Shown here in pieces: positions 15,884-25,487 of a stretch of 42,764 nucleotides of DNA (its first letter is position 1; every line of letters starts with the position of its first letter). The DNA lies in NCBI RefSeq assembly GCF_003726035.1, contig NZ_QICD01000020.1, positions 1-42,764 of the forward strand, read 5' to 3'. The DNA comes from Paraeggerthella hongkongensis (GTDB lineage: Bacteria; Actinomycetota; Coriobacteriia; Coriobacteriales; Eggerthellaceae). The notes under the pieces were generated by a model. It was not told the DNA's origin. It saw nothing but the letters and a program-made list of their open reading frames with translations, and made no database searches. A program made the position numbers and the translations under genes.

Positions 15884-15938
15884 CCCCCTGAGAGATCGAA
15901 CGGGTACAGTTCCACGAAACCGCTCGACAATCAGGGGG
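15884..15938 (+). promoter_or_regulatory. Anti-Shine-Dalgarno pairing before the EIIC-like gene
   Basis: CCCCCTGA (15884-15891) is complementary to TCAGGGGG (15931-15938), which is the Shine-Dalgarno sequence of the gene starting at 15945. Pairing across a 39-nt loop would hide the ribosome binding site. It may be a translational control element, or the residue of a terminator. Confidence 0.4.
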
Positions 15939-15944
15939 ATTATC

Positions 15945-17009
15945 ATGTCGCAAGGAGCCGTCGCTTCCTTTCTCGCACGCAAAGACATCGAGATATCGCC
16001 GCAGCGCTACGCTATCGACGCGCTGTCGGCCATGGCGCAAGGCTTGTTCGCCTCGCTTTTGATCGGGACAATCCTCGCCACCGTGGGAGACCTTTCGGGA
16101 ATCGCGTTCTTCAACGAGATAGGCGGCTTCGCCAAAAGCGTCGCCGGGCCCGCTATGGCCATCGCCATCGGGTACGCCCTGAAAACGCCGCCGCTTGTTC
16201 TGTTCTCGCTCGCCGCCGTGGGCTACGCCGCAAACGTTGCAGGCGGCGCGGGCGGGCCGTTGGCCGTACTGGTGGTTGCCATCGCGGCGTCGGAATGCGG
16301 CAAGGCCGTGTCGAAGGAGACGAAGGTCGACATCCTGACAACGCCCGCCGTCACCATCCTGGTAGGCTGCGGCTTGTCGATAGCCGTCGCGCCAGCCATC
16401 GGCGCCCTGGCGTCGTCCGTGGGCGGATTCATCATGTGGGCAACCGAGCTGCAGCCGTTCTTCATGGGAGTCATCGTGTCGGTGGTCATCGGCATCGCCT
16501 TGACGTTGCCCATCTCGTCGGCCGCCATCTGCGCCGCCCTCAGCTTGACGGGGCTGGCGGGCGGTGCAGCCGTAGCCGGATGCTGCGCCCAGATGGTGGG
16601 ATTCGCCGTCATGAGCTTCAAAGAGAACAGCTGGGGCGGATTGGTGTCGCAAGGACTGGGCACGTCCATGCTGCAAATGGGCAACATCGTGCGCAAGCCG
16701 GTCATCTGGCTGCCGCCCATTCTGGCATCGGCCATCACCGGCCCCATTGCCACCTGCGTCTTTCAGCTCCAGCAAAACGGCAGCGCAATCGCATCGGGCA
16801 TGGGAACATGCGGGCTGGTAGGCCCCATCGGCGTGTACACGGGATGGGTTGCAGACGCCATGGCGGGCGCACCGACAGCCGGGCCCTTCGATTGGTTGGG
16901 ACTGGCGTTGATCTGCTTCATCTTGCCCGCCCTTCTCAGCTGGGCAATATGCACCGGCATGAGAAAAGCGGGCCTCATCAAGGACGGCGACCTCAAGTTG
17001 GAGGCGTAA
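15945..17009 (+). CDS. PTS EIIC-like membrane transporter (PTS_EIIC_2 type)
   Basis: 354 residues, almost entirely hydrophobic with about 9-10 membrane spans and Gly-rich stretches such as YAANVAGGAGGPLAVLVV and NGSAIASGMGTCGLVGPIGVY. It resembles the stand-alone EIIC domain family (DUF-like PTS_EIIC_2) found in many Gram-positives without fused EIIA or EIIB. No EIIA, EIIB or HPr gene is nearby, so phosphotransfer cannot be assumed. ATG 15945 has the strong AGGGGG ribosome site discussed at 15884-15938; the open frame upstream overlaps the hydrolase gene and is not used. Substrate unknown. Confidence 0.8.
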   Translation: MSQGAVASFLARKDIEISPQRYAIDALSAMAQGLFASLLIGTILATVGDLSGIAFFNEIGGFAKSVAGPAMAIAIGYALKTPPLVLFSLAAVGYAANVAGGAGGPLAVLVVAIAASECGKAVSKETKVDILTTPAVTILVGCGLSIAVAPAIGALASSVGGFIMWATELQPFFMGVIVSVVIGIALTLPISSAAICAALSLTGLAGGAAVAGCCAQMVGFAVMSFKENSWGGLVSQGLGTSMLQMGNIVRKPVIWLPPILASAITGPIATCVFQLQQNGSAIASGMGTCGLVGPIGVYTGWVADAMAGAPTAGPFDWLGLALICFILPALLSWAICTGMRKAGLIKDGDLKLEA

Positions 17010-17018
17010 AACGCGCAG

Positions 17019-17052
17019 GTGCAAAGCAGGACGCCCAAGCACTGCTTTGCAC
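17019..17052. terminator. Bidirectional hairpin between EIIC-like gene and gpx
   Basis: GTGCAAAGCAG (17019-17029) pairs perfectly with CTGCTTTGCAC (17042-17052), 12-nt loop, between convergent genes ending at 17009 (plus) and 17085 (minus). There is no T-tract on either side. Confidence 0.55.
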
Positions 17053-17084
17053 CCCGGCCGGAAGACGGCTCGGCCCGCAGCCGA

Positions 17085-17633
17085 CTACAGCAGCTCCTCT
17101 ACGGCGGGCGCGACCACATCGGGAATGCTCGCCGTAGGCTCGAAGCGGCGAACGACGTTCCCGTCGCGATCGACGAGGAACTTGGTGAAGTTCCACTTGA
17201 TGGAGGGCTTCCGGGCGTAATCAGGATCAGCCTTCGCCAGCAGGTCCTCCAAAACAGGAGTCAGCTCATGGCCCTGGTCGAACCCTTCGAAGCCCTTTTG
17301 CTCTTGCAGGTACGCGAACAGCAGGTCGGCGCCTTCGCCGTTAACCTCTATCTTTGCGAACTGGGGAAACGTCACGCCGAAGCGGGAAGTGCAAAACGCC
17401 GCGATCTCCTCGTTCGTTCCCGGAGCCTGATGGCCGAACTGGTCGCACGGGAAGTCCAAAATATCCAACCCGCGCGCGTGCAGGGTGCGATACAGTTCTT
17501 CGAGCTGGGCATACGTCGGCGTAAAGCCACATTCGGTAGCGGTATTCACAATAAGCAGAACGCGTCCGCGATAATCGGCAAGCGAAACATTGTTGCCCTG
17601 CTGGTCTTTCACGGTGAAATCGTAGATGTTCAT
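17085..17633 (-). CDS. Glutathione peroxidase-family thiol peroxidase
   Basis: 182 residues, GPx/BtuE family. The peroxidatic Cys is in NTATECGFTPTYAQLEEL (about residue 35), with LDFPCDQFGHQAPG (about 59-72, containing the catalytic Gln and a likely resolving Cys) and KWNFTKFLVDRDG (Trp/Asn of the tetrad, about 144-156). It is a Cys rather than a selenocysteine enzyme and in bacteria usually uses thioredoxin to reduce lipid or organic hydroperoxides. ATG 17633 has GAAAGAAGG upstream. Monocistronic, divergent from the glycerophosphodiesterase. Confidence 0.94.
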   Translation of the reverse strand: MNIYDFTVKDQQGNNVSLADYRGRVLLIVNTATECGFTPTYAQLEELYRTLHARGLDILDFPCDQFGHQAPGTNEEIAAFCTSRFGVTFPQFAKIEVNGEGADLLFAYLQEQKGFEGFDQGHELTPVLEDLLAKADPDYARKPSIKWNFTKFLVDRDGNVVRRFEPTASIPDVVAPAVEELL

Positions 17634-17894
17634 GAGCGCCTTCTTTCGAGAGGAGAGGTTGCCAAGAGGGTCCTATGGACGGTTCCAGTGTACGCCCAAT
17701 TGATACTTTGTTGATTACATTTTACGAAACCGTTGCCGTTGCCCTCGGCATCCGTGCTGCCACTGTCGCAAACGGCTTGTTCGCGCAGTCGGCAACGAGC
17801 TCGGCAGCCTTCGCCGGCACCTCGTCCGCCGCCCGCTCCCTCAAGGCGCTTGTGCAGCCAACCTGGTATCATGAGTCCAACAAGGAGCTAAAGC

Positions 17895-17930
17895 ATGCGG
17901 CGATCTCGCCGTTTCCAAGGAGACTTATGA
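17895..17930 (+). CDS. 11-codon upstream frame coupled to the glycerophosphodiesterase
   Basis: ATG 17895 has AAGGAG eight nt upstream and opens an 11-residue, Arg-rich frame whose TGA (17928-17930) overlaps the ATG (17927) of the next gene. The second Shine-Dalgarno sequence (AAGGAG, 17918-17923) lies inside it. This is the arrangement of a translationally coupled leader. It is short enough to occur by chance. Confidence 0.4.
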   Translation: MRRSRRFQGDL

Positions 17931-19684
17931 ACTTCATTCGCAGCACCTGGAGACTGTTCGCCTGCAACATGCGAACAGCGATCCTTTTCGAAGCAGGGTT
18001 TCAAATCGCCTTCGCGATCCTCTTCATCCCATTGAGCCTCGGACTCATCGACTTCGCCCTGTACGTGTCGAATCTCTCCTACCTGTGCGATGCGAATCTT
18101 GCGGCCTTCGCCAGCCATCCGGTCACCTGGCTTTGCACCCTTCTTGCGATCATCACGTTGGGGCTTGGCTCGCTGTTCGAGATGTGCGCGCTCGTTTTGC
18201 TCATGCAGGCGGGCAAGCTCGAACGAAAAATCGGAGTGAGGGAACTTGCGAACCGCACCTTCGAGCAAGCCATGCGCATCGTCCATCCGCGCAACTGGCT
18301 GCTGATCCCCTTCGTGCTGCTGCTCGTGCCCCTCACGAACATCGCCGTGACCTCGTCGGTTCTGACCGACTTCAGGCCGCCGGAGTTCATCATGGACTTC
18401 ATCTGGGAAAACAATGCGCTGTCCATCGCGCTGGTCGTAACGTTCGCGGCGCTGTACGTTCACGCCTTCCTGCTGGCGTTCGGCGTGCACTTCTTCACGT
18501 TGCAGGGAGAAGACTGGATGCAGGCGCGCACATCAAGCAAAAGTCTGCTCCGCGGCAACCATTGGGTGCTCGCTCGCCGCATCCTGGGATTGCTCGCGCT
18601 GTTCGTGGCGGAAGCGGTCGCGGCCGCCTTGGTGGGCCTTCTGGCTTTGGGCGTGCTCATGGAGGGCGACCTGCCCCTTGGCGCCGCCCTAGGGCTTGCC
18701 GTTGTGTCGTTCGCGTTCCTCATCGTGTCGCAATGCCTGCTGACGCCGTTCAGCTATGCAGCGCTGAGCAGCACGTTCTACGAACTTGCAGAGAAAAAGA
18801 ACATCGAGGTTGCCTATCGATTCGGCAAGCACGACCCGCTCCAGCACTCCCCGCTCCCAAAGCGAGCCACTGTGGCGGCGCTCGGCCTGATCGCGTTCCT
18901 CTCGTCGATGTCCTACGTAACGGCGCACGGCCTGTTCGAGCCGTCTCCGGAGCCGCCCGCTTACGTGGAAATCACCGCGCATCGCGGCGGGGCGCGCACG
19001 GCGCCCGAGAACACCCTGGCCGCCTTCCAGCAGGCCATTGACGAAGGCGCCGACTGGGTGGAGCTCGACGTGCAGCAAACCGCCGACGGCGTGCTCATGG
19101 TCATGCACGACGCCAACCTCAAGCGAACGACGGGGCTGGACAAGAACTTTTGGGAAGTCACCTACGACGAAATCAAGGATCTGGACAACGGGTCGTGGTT
19201 CGGCCCCGCATTCTCCGGGGAGCGGGTATGCACGCTCGAAGAGGCGCTCGCCCTCTGCAAGGACAAGATCAAGATGAACATCGAGGTCAAACCCGACGGG
19301 CACGGAACGGATCTCGAGCGGAAGACGGTCGAGCTCATCAACCGCTACAACATGCGCGATCAAGTGGTGGTTGCGAGCATTTCCTACGACGCGCTCGTGC
19401 GCGTGAAAAAAGCCGACCCCCGCATGCCCACCATGTACGACATGACGCTCGCCTACGGCTACATCAATTACATCGAATGCGTCGACTACTTCAGCGTTGA
19501 CGACTTCTTCGTGACGCAGCAGCTGGTCAACGACACGCGCAAAGCCGGGAAAACCATCTTCGCTTGGACCGTGAACGATCCCGCCAACATGCAAAGGCTA
19601 ATCAGCTACGGCATAAACGGTCTGGTCACCGACGACGTGAGAACAGCCCGCGAAATGGCCGAGAACTTCGAGGCCATCGACTAA
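17927..19684 (+). CDS. Glycerophosphodiester phosphodiesterase with N-terminal membrane domain
   Basis: 585 residues. Residues 1 to about 340 form a membrane domain with about six to eight spans of the GPDPase_memb type. From about 345 comes the GDPD TIM-barrel with ITAHRGGARTAPENTLAAF (catalytic His/Arg/Glu), ELDVQQTADGVLMVMHDANLKRTTG (metal-binding Glu/Asp and second His), MNIEVKP and the C-terminal FAWTVNDP..GINGLVTDD. It hydrolyses glycerophosphodiesters to glycerol-3-phosphate and an alcohol, perhaps from lipids or teichoic acids outside the membrane. ATG 17927 is chosen for AAGGAG and the domain start; the longer open frame has no start signal. Confidence 0.94.
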   Translation: MNFIRSTWRLFACNMRTAILFEAGFQIAFAILFIPLSLGLIDFALYVSNLSYLCDANLAAFASHPVTWLCTLLAIITLGLGSLFEMCALVLLMQAGKLERKIGVRELANRTFEQAMRIVHPRNWLLIPFVLLLVPLTNIAVTSSVLTDFRPPEFIMDFIWENNALSIALVVTFAALYVHAFLLAFGVHFFTLQGEDWMQARTSSKSLLRGNHWVLARRILGLLALFVAEAVAAALVGLLALGVLMEGDLPLGAALGLAVVSFAFLIVSQCLLTPFSYAALSSTFYELAEKKNIEVAYRFGKHDPLQHSPLPKRATVAALGLIAFLSSMSYVTAHGLFEPSPEPPAYVEITAHRGGARTAPENTLAAFQQAIDEGADWVELDVQQTADGVLMVMHDANLKRTTGLDKNFWEVTYDEIKDLDNGSWFGPAFSGERVCTLEEALALCKDKIKMNIEVKPDGHGTDLERKTVELINRYNMRDQVVVASISYDALVRVKKADPRMPTMYDMTLAYGYINYIECVDYFSVDDFFVTQQLVNDTRKAGKTIFAWTVNDPANMQRLISYGINGLVTDDVRTAREMAENFEAID

Positions 19685-19744
19685 GGTCCGTGCGAACAAC
19701 AGGGCTATGCCAAGAGCCTTCCCGTAGAAGAGCCGAAGCCCATC

Positions 19745-19888
19745 CTGTCAAAACGAGCGAGTTTTGCTGGTCCTCAAGCCAGGATAAATGCAACGAGCAA
19801 GTTCCTGAACAGGCATGATAAAAAACGCCCCTTTGCAACCTGCCTGCGAGAGACGAAAAATCGCCGCAAAACTCGTCTGTTTTGACAG
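19745..19888. repeat. 144-bp element with 25-bp imperfect terminal inverted repeats
   Basis: Left end 19745-19769 and right end 19864-19888 are imperfect reverse complements (core CTGTCAAAACGAGCGAG versus its mirrored copy). The inside has a further CAGGCA/TGCCTG pairing and a GTTC-CT-GAAC palindrome. It lies between convergent genes. It resembles a MITE or a structured RNA; there is no coding frame with a start signal in it. Confidence 0.6.
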
Positions 19889-19905
19889 AATCTGGCAACC
19901 GCGCT

Positions 19906-19931
19906 CGAACGGGGCTTCTCAGCCCCGTTCG
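19906..19931. terminator. 11-bp hairpin between the GDPD gene and the activase fusion
   Basis: CGAACGGGGCT (19906-19916) pairs perfectly with AGCCCCGTTCG (19921-19931), loop TCTC, followed on the plus strand by CCTTCTTCTC. Placed between convergent gene ends at 19684 and 19964, it probably ends transcription from at least one side. Confidence 0.65.
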
Positions 19932-19963
19932 CCTTCTTCTCGCAGAGCGCCGATCGGGCGACC

Positions 19964-22900
19964 CTACGCCTTTTCCGTCTCGATCTCCAACGCGCCGGCA
20001 TCTTCGCATGAAGCGCAGGAGCAAGGGCAAGCGGCGCACACGAATTCATCGCGCGCCGCCCGCGCTTGCTGCTCCTTTTCCACCAGGTTCGCCTTCGCCA
20101 CGCTGATCATGAGCTTAATGCGGTTGAGCTGGTTCACCTCGGACGCGCCAGGGTCGTAGTCCACGGCAACGATGTTGCTTTCGGGATAGCGGCGGCGCAG
20201 CTCCTTGATGACGGCGCGACCCACCACGTGGTTCGGCAGGCAGGCGAACGGCTGCGCGCACACCACGTTCGGCGCGCCCGTCTTGATGAGCTCCACCATC
20301 TCGGCGGTGAGCAGCCACCCCTCGCCCATCGAGTTGCACAAGCTGAGGATCTCGCTTGCGTACTCGGCCAGCTCGTAGATGTTCGCCGGCGGCTCGAAGC
20401 GGCTGGAATCGCGCAGCGCCTTCGTCACCGGAGCACGGAACCTGTCGATGAAGGCAAGGCCGATCCTGCCGCCGAGCGCGCTTTTCGCGCTGCGTCCCAA
20501 CGGATCCTTCTGGAAGATCGACCCCGCTATGCCGAACAGGAAGAACTCGACCAAGCCGGGCACGACCGCTTCGCAACCCTCGCGCTCGATCACGTCGATG
20601 ACCTGGTTGTTCGCCGTCGGGTGGAACTTCACCAAAATCTCGCCCACCACGCCGACGCGCGGCTTCGTTCCCTCGCCCTGCAAGGGAAGCGTGTCGAAGT
20701 CCTCTACGATGCGGCTGACGGCGCGCTTGAACTCGCTGCGCTTGAGGCCGCGTTTCAGCTGCCCCTTGCACTCGCCCATCCAATGATCGAACAGGCGGTT
20801 CGCACTGCCCGGCTCCACTTCGTACGGGCGCGTACGATACAAAGCCGTCATGAGCAGGTCGCCATACAGGACGGCGTACGTTGCCTGCAACAGCATTTTC
20901 GGCGTCACCTTGAAGCCGGGGTTGTCCTCGCCCAAATCTTTGAACGAAAGCGCGATCACGGGCACATGGGGCAATCCCACGGATGCGAGCGCCTTGCGGA
21001 TAAGCGAGATGTAGTTCGTAGCGCGGCAGCCGCCGCCGGTTTGGGTGATGACGATGGCCAGCTTGTCCGTGTCGTAGCGCCCGGACATGACCGCCTCCAT
21101 GATCTGGCCGGTAACCAGGATGGACGGATAGCAGATGTCGTTGTTCACGTACTTGAGGCCCGCGTCCACCGCGCCGTGGTCCACCGAGGGAAGCAGCTCG
21201 AAGTTGTAACCCTCTTTGCGGAACACCTCCACCAGCAAATCGAAGTGGATAGGAGCCATCTGCGGCGCCAGGATGGTGTAGCCCGCGTCCTTCATCTCCT
21301 GGGTGAACACGGCGCGCGGGAACTCGGTCGTCGCGCCTTCACGCTGCTTGAAGCCAGCTATGACCTCGGGCGATGCCTTTTCGGCGAAGGTTTCGGGCAC
21401 GCTGATGCCCACCGGGCAGGGACGCGGCTTGCGCAGGGCGTCGGCGCGCTCTTCGGCCTGGTCCTTGAGCGCGGCCAGCAAGCTGCGCACGCGGATGCGC
21501 GCGGCGCCCAGGTTCGACACCTCGTCGATCTTGAGCACGGTGTACACTTTGCCCGCGCGCTCCAAAATCTCCTGCACCTGGTCGGTGGTAAGCGCGTCCA
21601 AACCGCAGCCGAAGCTGTTCAGCTGGATAAGATCGAGGTCGGCTCTCTCGGTGGCCACCTTGGCGGCGGCGTACAGGCGCGTGTGGTACATCCACTGATC
21701 GACCAGGCGAATCGGGCGTTCCAGCTGACCCAGATGGGCGATCGAGTCCTCGGTCAGCACCGCAAGCCCGAAGCTAGTCAGCAATTCGGGAATGGCGTGA
21801 TTGATCTCCGGGTCGTTATGGTACGGACGTCCCGCCAGCACGATGCCGTGCGTGCCCGTCTGCTCCATCCACGCAAGCGTCTCCTCGCCCTTCGCACGGA
21901 TGTCGCGCTTGAACGCCTCGTCTTCGGCCCATGCAGCCTCCACCGCGGCGTCCACCTGAGCCTGCGTGGGCGCACCCGCCGCCCCCATGAGCTCGGGGTG
22001 GGTTTCGACCAACTCCACGAACAGGCGCTTTTTCAGATGCTCCTTCTGATCGTAGGGCAGCCACGGGTTGAGGAACGGAATCCCGGACGTGCGAAGGTCG
22101 TCCACGTTGAGGCGCAATGCCTCCGAATAGCTGGCAACGATCGGGCAGTTGAAGTGGTTGCCCGCGCCCTGGTCCTCCTGGCGCTCCCACTTCGAACACG
22201 GGAACCAGATGAAATCGGGGCGCTTGTCCAGCAGGTTCATAATGTGGCCGTGCGACATCTTGGCGGGATAGCACACGCTCTCGGACGGCATGGACTCGAT
22301 GCCCGATTCGTAGGTCTTCTTCGTGGAAGGATCGCTCAGAACCACCTGGAATCCCAGTGCGGTGAAGAACGTGAACCAGAACGGATAGTTCTCGTACATG
22401 TTGAGCGCGCGCGGAATGCCCACCGAACCGCGCGTTGCCGCTTCAGCGGAAAGCGGCTCGTAGTCGAACAGGCGGTTCGACTTGTATTCGTACAGGTTCG
22501 GCACGTTTTTGCTTTCATCGAACGTGCCGGCGCCCTTCTCGCAACGGTTGCCCGTGATGAAGCGACGGCGCTTGCCCGTGCGCTCGTCCACGCCGAAATC
22601 GTTCACGGTCAGCAAGCAGTGGTTCGAGCACGCCTTGCAGCGCACGGTCTTGTGCGTGGGCGAAAGCGATTCCAGCTGCTCGAGCGTGAGCATGGTCGAT
22701 TCCAGCGCAGCGGGCGCAAGCGCCTCGTCGTCGGCCGAGCTCCACGCCGCGGCCGCCTGACCCCTGCGCTCGCGCTCGGCCAACGCTGCCCGGTACCGGT
22801 CGCGCGCGAGCAGAGCCGCGCCGAACGCGCCCATGTTGCCCGCGATGTCCGGGCGCACCGCATCCACTTCGGACAACTGCTCGAACGCGCGAAGAACCGC

Positions 22901-24580
22901 ATCGTTGAGAAACGTGCCGCCCTGCACGATGACCTTCGAGCCCACGTCGTGCGGGTCGCGGATTTTAATGACCTTGAACAGCGCGTTCTTGATGACCGAA
23001 ATCGCCAGGCCCGCCGCGATGTCGCCCACGGTGGCGCCTTCCTTCTGCGCCTGCTTCACACGGCTGTTCATGAACACCGTGCAGCGGCTTCCCAGGTCAA
23101 CCGGGCGCTTTGCCTCCACGGCAGCCTGCGCGAACTCCGACACGCCCAGATTCAAGCCCGTGGCGAAGCTTTCGATGAAGCTGCCGCAACCCGAACTGCA
23201 CGCCTCGTTGAGCATGATGTGCTCGATGACGCCGTCCTTCACGCGCAGGCACTTCATGTCCTGTCCGCCGATATCGAGAATGAACTCCACGCCCGGCAGC
23301 ATCTCCTGAGCGCCCCTCAGGTGCGCCACCGTTTCGATCTCGCCCGAGTCGAGGCGCAGCGCTTCCAGCAGCAAGTGCTCGCCGTAACCGGTCACGGTCG
23401 CATGGCCGATACGCACCAGCGGCTCGCCCGTTTCCGCATCCACCGGCATGTCGTTGTACAGGTTGGAAAGCGCCGCGCGGGCGCACCCCAGCACGTCGCC
23501 TTTGTTGCTGGCGTAATGGGACCACAGAAGGGCCCCGTCCTCCCCGACCAAAGCCGCTTTGAACGTGGTCGATCCCGCATCGATGCCCAGATAGGCCGTG
23601 CCGTCGTAGGCCATAAGCTGGCCGCGACGCACCACCTCGGCATCGTGGCGGCGTTTGAACTCGACGTAGTCGGATTCATCGGCGAACAGCGGGTCCAAGC
23701 GCACCACTTCGGATCCCTGCATGTCGCCCAGGCTCTTCAGACGATCGAGCACGTCGGACAACAACTCGGCCTTCACCGTTTCGCTGGCGGCGCCGGCGAT
23801 GGCACAGCCGCTCGCCACGAACAGGTGGGCGCCCTCGGGCACGATGATGTGCTCGTCATCCAAGTTGAGCGTTTCGTAGAATCGCTTGCGCAGTTCGGGA
23901 AGGTACTGCAAAGGGCCGCCCAAAAACGCCACGTGGCCGCGAATGGGCCGACCGCACGCCAGGCCGCTGATGGTCTGGGTGACCACGGACTGGAAAATGG
24001 ACGCGGCGATGTCCTCTTTGCGCGCGCCTTCGTTCAGCAGGGGCTGAACGTCGGTCTTCGCGAACACGCCGCAACGGCTTGCGATAGGATAGATGGTCGC
24101 GTGGTTGCGCGCCAGCTCGTTCAAGCCGCCGGCATCGGTGTTGAGCAGCGCGGCCATCTGATCGATGAACGCGCCGGTGCCGCCGGCGCACGTGCCGTTC
24201 ATGCGCTGCTCGATGCCCTGGTCGAAGTAGATGATCTTCGCATCCTCGCCGCCCAGCTCGATGGCCACGTCGGTTTCCGGAATGAAGGTTTCCACCGCGG
24301 TCTTGGACGCGATGACCTCCTGCACGAACTCGATGCCCAGCCATTGGGCCAGCAGCAAGCCGCCCGATCCGGTAATGGCGATGGTCATGCGCTCGTCGCC
24401 GAAATCGGCCGCAGCCTCGCTCAGAACCTCGACGATCGTGGCGCGCACGTCGGCGTGATGACGGCGATAGACAGAGAACCTCACATCGTTCGCCTCGTCC
24501 AAAATCGCCAGCTTCACCGTGGTCGATCCCACGTCGATGCCGATGCGCAAGGTGTGGTTGTGCATGGTCTTGCCCGCCAT
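19964..24580 (-). CDS. 2-hydroxyacyl-CoA dehydratase activase fusion protein
   Basis: 1538 residues. Two ASKHA ATPase domains of the BcrAD/BadFG (HgdC activator) family occur in tandem. The first starts at [11 protein letters not shown] (about 15) with [13 protein letters not shown]; the second at [11 protein letters not shown] (about 328) with ACSSGCGSF. Cys in these motifs should hold a [4Fe-4S] cluster. [11 protein letters not shown] cluster follows (about 646), then the DUF2229 CoA-activase domain (from about 720) and an HgdB/D-like C-terminal region with more conserved Cys. It ends in an extra cluster, [11 protein letters not shown] (about 1512). Such proteins inject electrons at low potential, driven by ATP, into 2-hydroxyacyl-CoA dehydratases or related reductases; the substrate here is unknown. 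ATG 24580 (AAGGAG, 7 nt) is preferred over ATG 24622. It directly follows a tetR gene. Confidence 0.92.
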   Translation of the reverse strand: MAGKTMHNHTLRIGIDVGSTTVKLAILDEANDVRFSVYRRHHADVRATIVEVLSEAAADFGDERMTIAITGSGGLLLAQWLGIEFVQEVIASKTAVETFIPETDVAIELGGEDAKIIYFDQGIEQRMNGTCAGGTGAFIDQMAALLNTDAGGLNELARNHATIYPIASRCGVFAKTDVQPLLNEGARKEDIAASIFQSVVTQTISGLACGRPIRGHVAFLGGPLQYLPELRKRFYETLNLDDEHIIVPEGAHLFVASGCAIAGAASETVKAELLSDVLDRLKSLGDMQGSEVVRLDPLFADESDYVEFKRRHDAEVVRRGQLMAYDGTAYLGIDAGSTTFKAALVGEDGALLWSHYASNKGDVLGCARAALSNLYNDMPVDAETGEPLVRIGHATVTGYGEHLLLEALRLDSGEIETVAHLRGAQEMLPGVEFILDIGGQDMKCLRVKDGVIEHIMLNEACSSGCGSFIESFATGLNLGVSEFAQAAVEAKRPVDLGSRCTVFMNSRVKQAQKEGATVGDIAAGLAISVIKNALFKVIKIRDPHDVGSKVIVQGGTFLNDAVLRAFEQLSEVDAVRPDIAGNMGAFGAALLARDRYRAALAERERRGQAAAAWSSADDEALAPAALESTMLTLEQLESLSPTHKTVRCKACSNHCLLTVNDFGVDERTGKRRRFITGNRCEKGAGTFDESKNVPNLYEYKSNRLFDYEPLSAEAATRGSVGIPRALNMYENYPFWFTFFTALGFQVVLSDPSTKKTYESGIESMPSESVCYPAKMSHGHIMNLLDKRPDFIWFPCSKWERQEDQGAGNHFNCPIVASYSEALRLNVDDLRTSGIPFLNPWLPYDQKEHLKKRLFVELVETHPELMGAAGAPTQAQVDAAVEAAWAEDEAFKRDIRAKGEETLAWMEQTGTHGIVLAGRPYHNDPEINHAIPELLTSFGLAVLTEDSIAHLGQLERPIRLVDQWMYHTRLYAAAKVATERADLDLIQLNSFGCGLDALTTDQVQEILERAGKVYTVLKIDEVSNLGAARIRVRSLLAALKDQAEERADALRKPRPCPVGISVPETFAEKASPEVIAGFKQREGATTEFPRAVFTQEMKDAGYTILAPQMAPIHFDLLVEVFRKEGYNFELLPSVDHGAVDAGLKYVNNDICYPSILVTGQIMEAVMSGRYDTDKLAIVITQTGGGCRATNYISLIRKALASVGLPHVPVIALSFKDLGEDNPGFKVTPKMLLQATYAVLYGDLLMTALYRTRPYEVEPGSANRLFDHWMGECKGQLKRGLKRSEFKRAVSRIVEDFDTLPLQGEGTKPRVGVVGEILVKFHPTANNQVIDVIEREGCEAVVPGLVEFFLFGIAGSIFQKDPLGRSAKSALGGRIGLAFIDRFRAPVTKALRDSSRFEPPANIYELAEYASEILSLCNSMGEGWLLTAEMVELIKTGAPNVVCAQPFACLPNHVVGRAVIKELRRRYPESNIVAVDYDPGASEVNQLNRIKLMISVAKANLVEKEQQARAARDEFVCAACPCSCASCEDAGALEIETEKA

Positions 24581-24631
24581 GACGTTCTCCTTCGAAGGTG
24601 TTGCTTCGTCGTTGAGACTCATCGATATCAC

Positions 24632-25264
24632 CTACAACTTGATAGACTCGCCCGGCTTGATGAAAAAGAGCCGGATGGAAATAAGCGCCATGTCCTCCGA
24701 GCTTTCCTGCATGCCCGTTTCGATCCAGCGCATGATGACGCCCATGTACGCCGACGCGTAAAACGCCACGTAATACTGCACGAACGGCTCGGGGTCGTTG
24801 CGATAGCGCTCGTGCAGGATGGACTCGATCAGGTTCGTGCACACCGACTCGCGCAAGCGCGGCCCGAAGCGCACATCGCCGCCCGGCCCCAGGACGGCGT
24901 GCAGGAAATCGCCTTGTTCGCGCAGGTAGTCAAATAAATTGACCAAAAAAGGAAGGGGCCTTCTCTTGGTTTTATGAGCCCAAAGATAAGGAACGGTCAG
25001 CTCCTGCATCTGTCCTTGAAAGCTGTCGAGATCGGCCATGATCTCGTTTTCCAGGGTTGCCAGCAAATCGTCCTTGTCCCGAAAATGATTGTAGAAGGTG
25101 CCGCGGTTCAAATCGGCGCGCTCGCACAGGTCGTTGACGGTGATGCCGTCGAAACCGCGCTCTTCCATAAGCGCGACCATCGCATCCCTCAACGCCTTCT
25201 TCGACCGCGTGATGCGCCTATCCTCGCAGCAGGGCACCGTCGCGGCGCCGCGCGCTTCCGCCAT
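24632..25264 (-). CDS. TetR family transcriptional regulator
   Basis: 210 residues. The N-terminal helix-turn-helix reads ALRDAMVALMEERGFDGITVNDLCERADLNRGTFYNHFRDKDDLL, a standard TetR DNA-binding domain. The C-terminal part is of the TetR_C_8 (DhaS-like) kind and ligand-binding by family. ATG 25264 (AAGGAG upstream) is chosen over ATG 25294. The activase fusion begins within about 50 bp downstream, so the two are almost certainly co-transcribed. The palindrome at 25298-25312 just upstream would let it control itself and the activase. Confidence 0.93.
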   Translation of the reverse strand: MAEARGAATVPCCEDRRITRSKKALRDAMVALMEERGFDGITVNDLCERADLNRGTFYNHFRDKDDLLATLENEIMADLDSFQGQMQELTVPYLWAHKTKRRPLPFLVNLFDYLREQGDFLHAVLGPGGDVRFGPRLRESVCTNLIESILHERYRNDPEPFVQYYVAFYASAYMGVIMRWIETGMQESSEDMALISIRLFFIKPGESIKL

Positions 25265-25297
25265 GGAGACACTCCTTTTCGACAAGTCGATCAATAA

Positions 25298-25312
25298 TGA
25301 ACAGTTTGTTCA
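25298..25312. promoter_or_regulatory. Probable TetR operator
   Basis: TGAACA-GTT-TGTTCA, a perfect 15-bp palindrome, 34 bp upstream of the tetR start and 176 bp upstream of birA, in an AT-rich patch. Position and symmetry fit autoregulation by the adjacent TetR protein. No binding data can be inferred. Confidence 0.55.
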
Positions 25313-25433
25313 ATAACGTTATTCTAGGGTTTCGGAACAAGGAAGGCAAGCCGAGGATGCCGGGGAGGCCGCCAGCGGTCACGCGAAACCCATGGTTCGG
25401 ACACACATTGTCACCCGGTACGCTTTTGAATTG

Positions 25434-25463
25434 TTGACATTCGCAACGCGGCTCCCCTACCAT
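25434..25463 (+). promoter_or_regulatory. Promoter of the biotin cluster
   Basis: TTGACA (25434-25439) and TACCAT (25458-25463) are separated by 18 nt and lie 25 bp before the GTG start of birA. GTTG/CAAC half-sites flank the -35 box, but a convincing BirA-type operator was not found. Confidence 0.45.
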
Positions 25464-25487
25464 GCCCCTACCGAACAAGGGGGCGCC

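Noticed and set aside
19751-19819. 22-codon minus-strand frame inside the 144-bp element
   Set aside because: No Shine-Dalgarno sequence before its ATG, and it overlaps the inverted repeat.
20066-24937. 1623-codon open frame on the plus strand
   Set aside because: It is the antisense shadow of the activase fusion. Its translation has no recognisable domains and the high GC content keeps antisense frames open.
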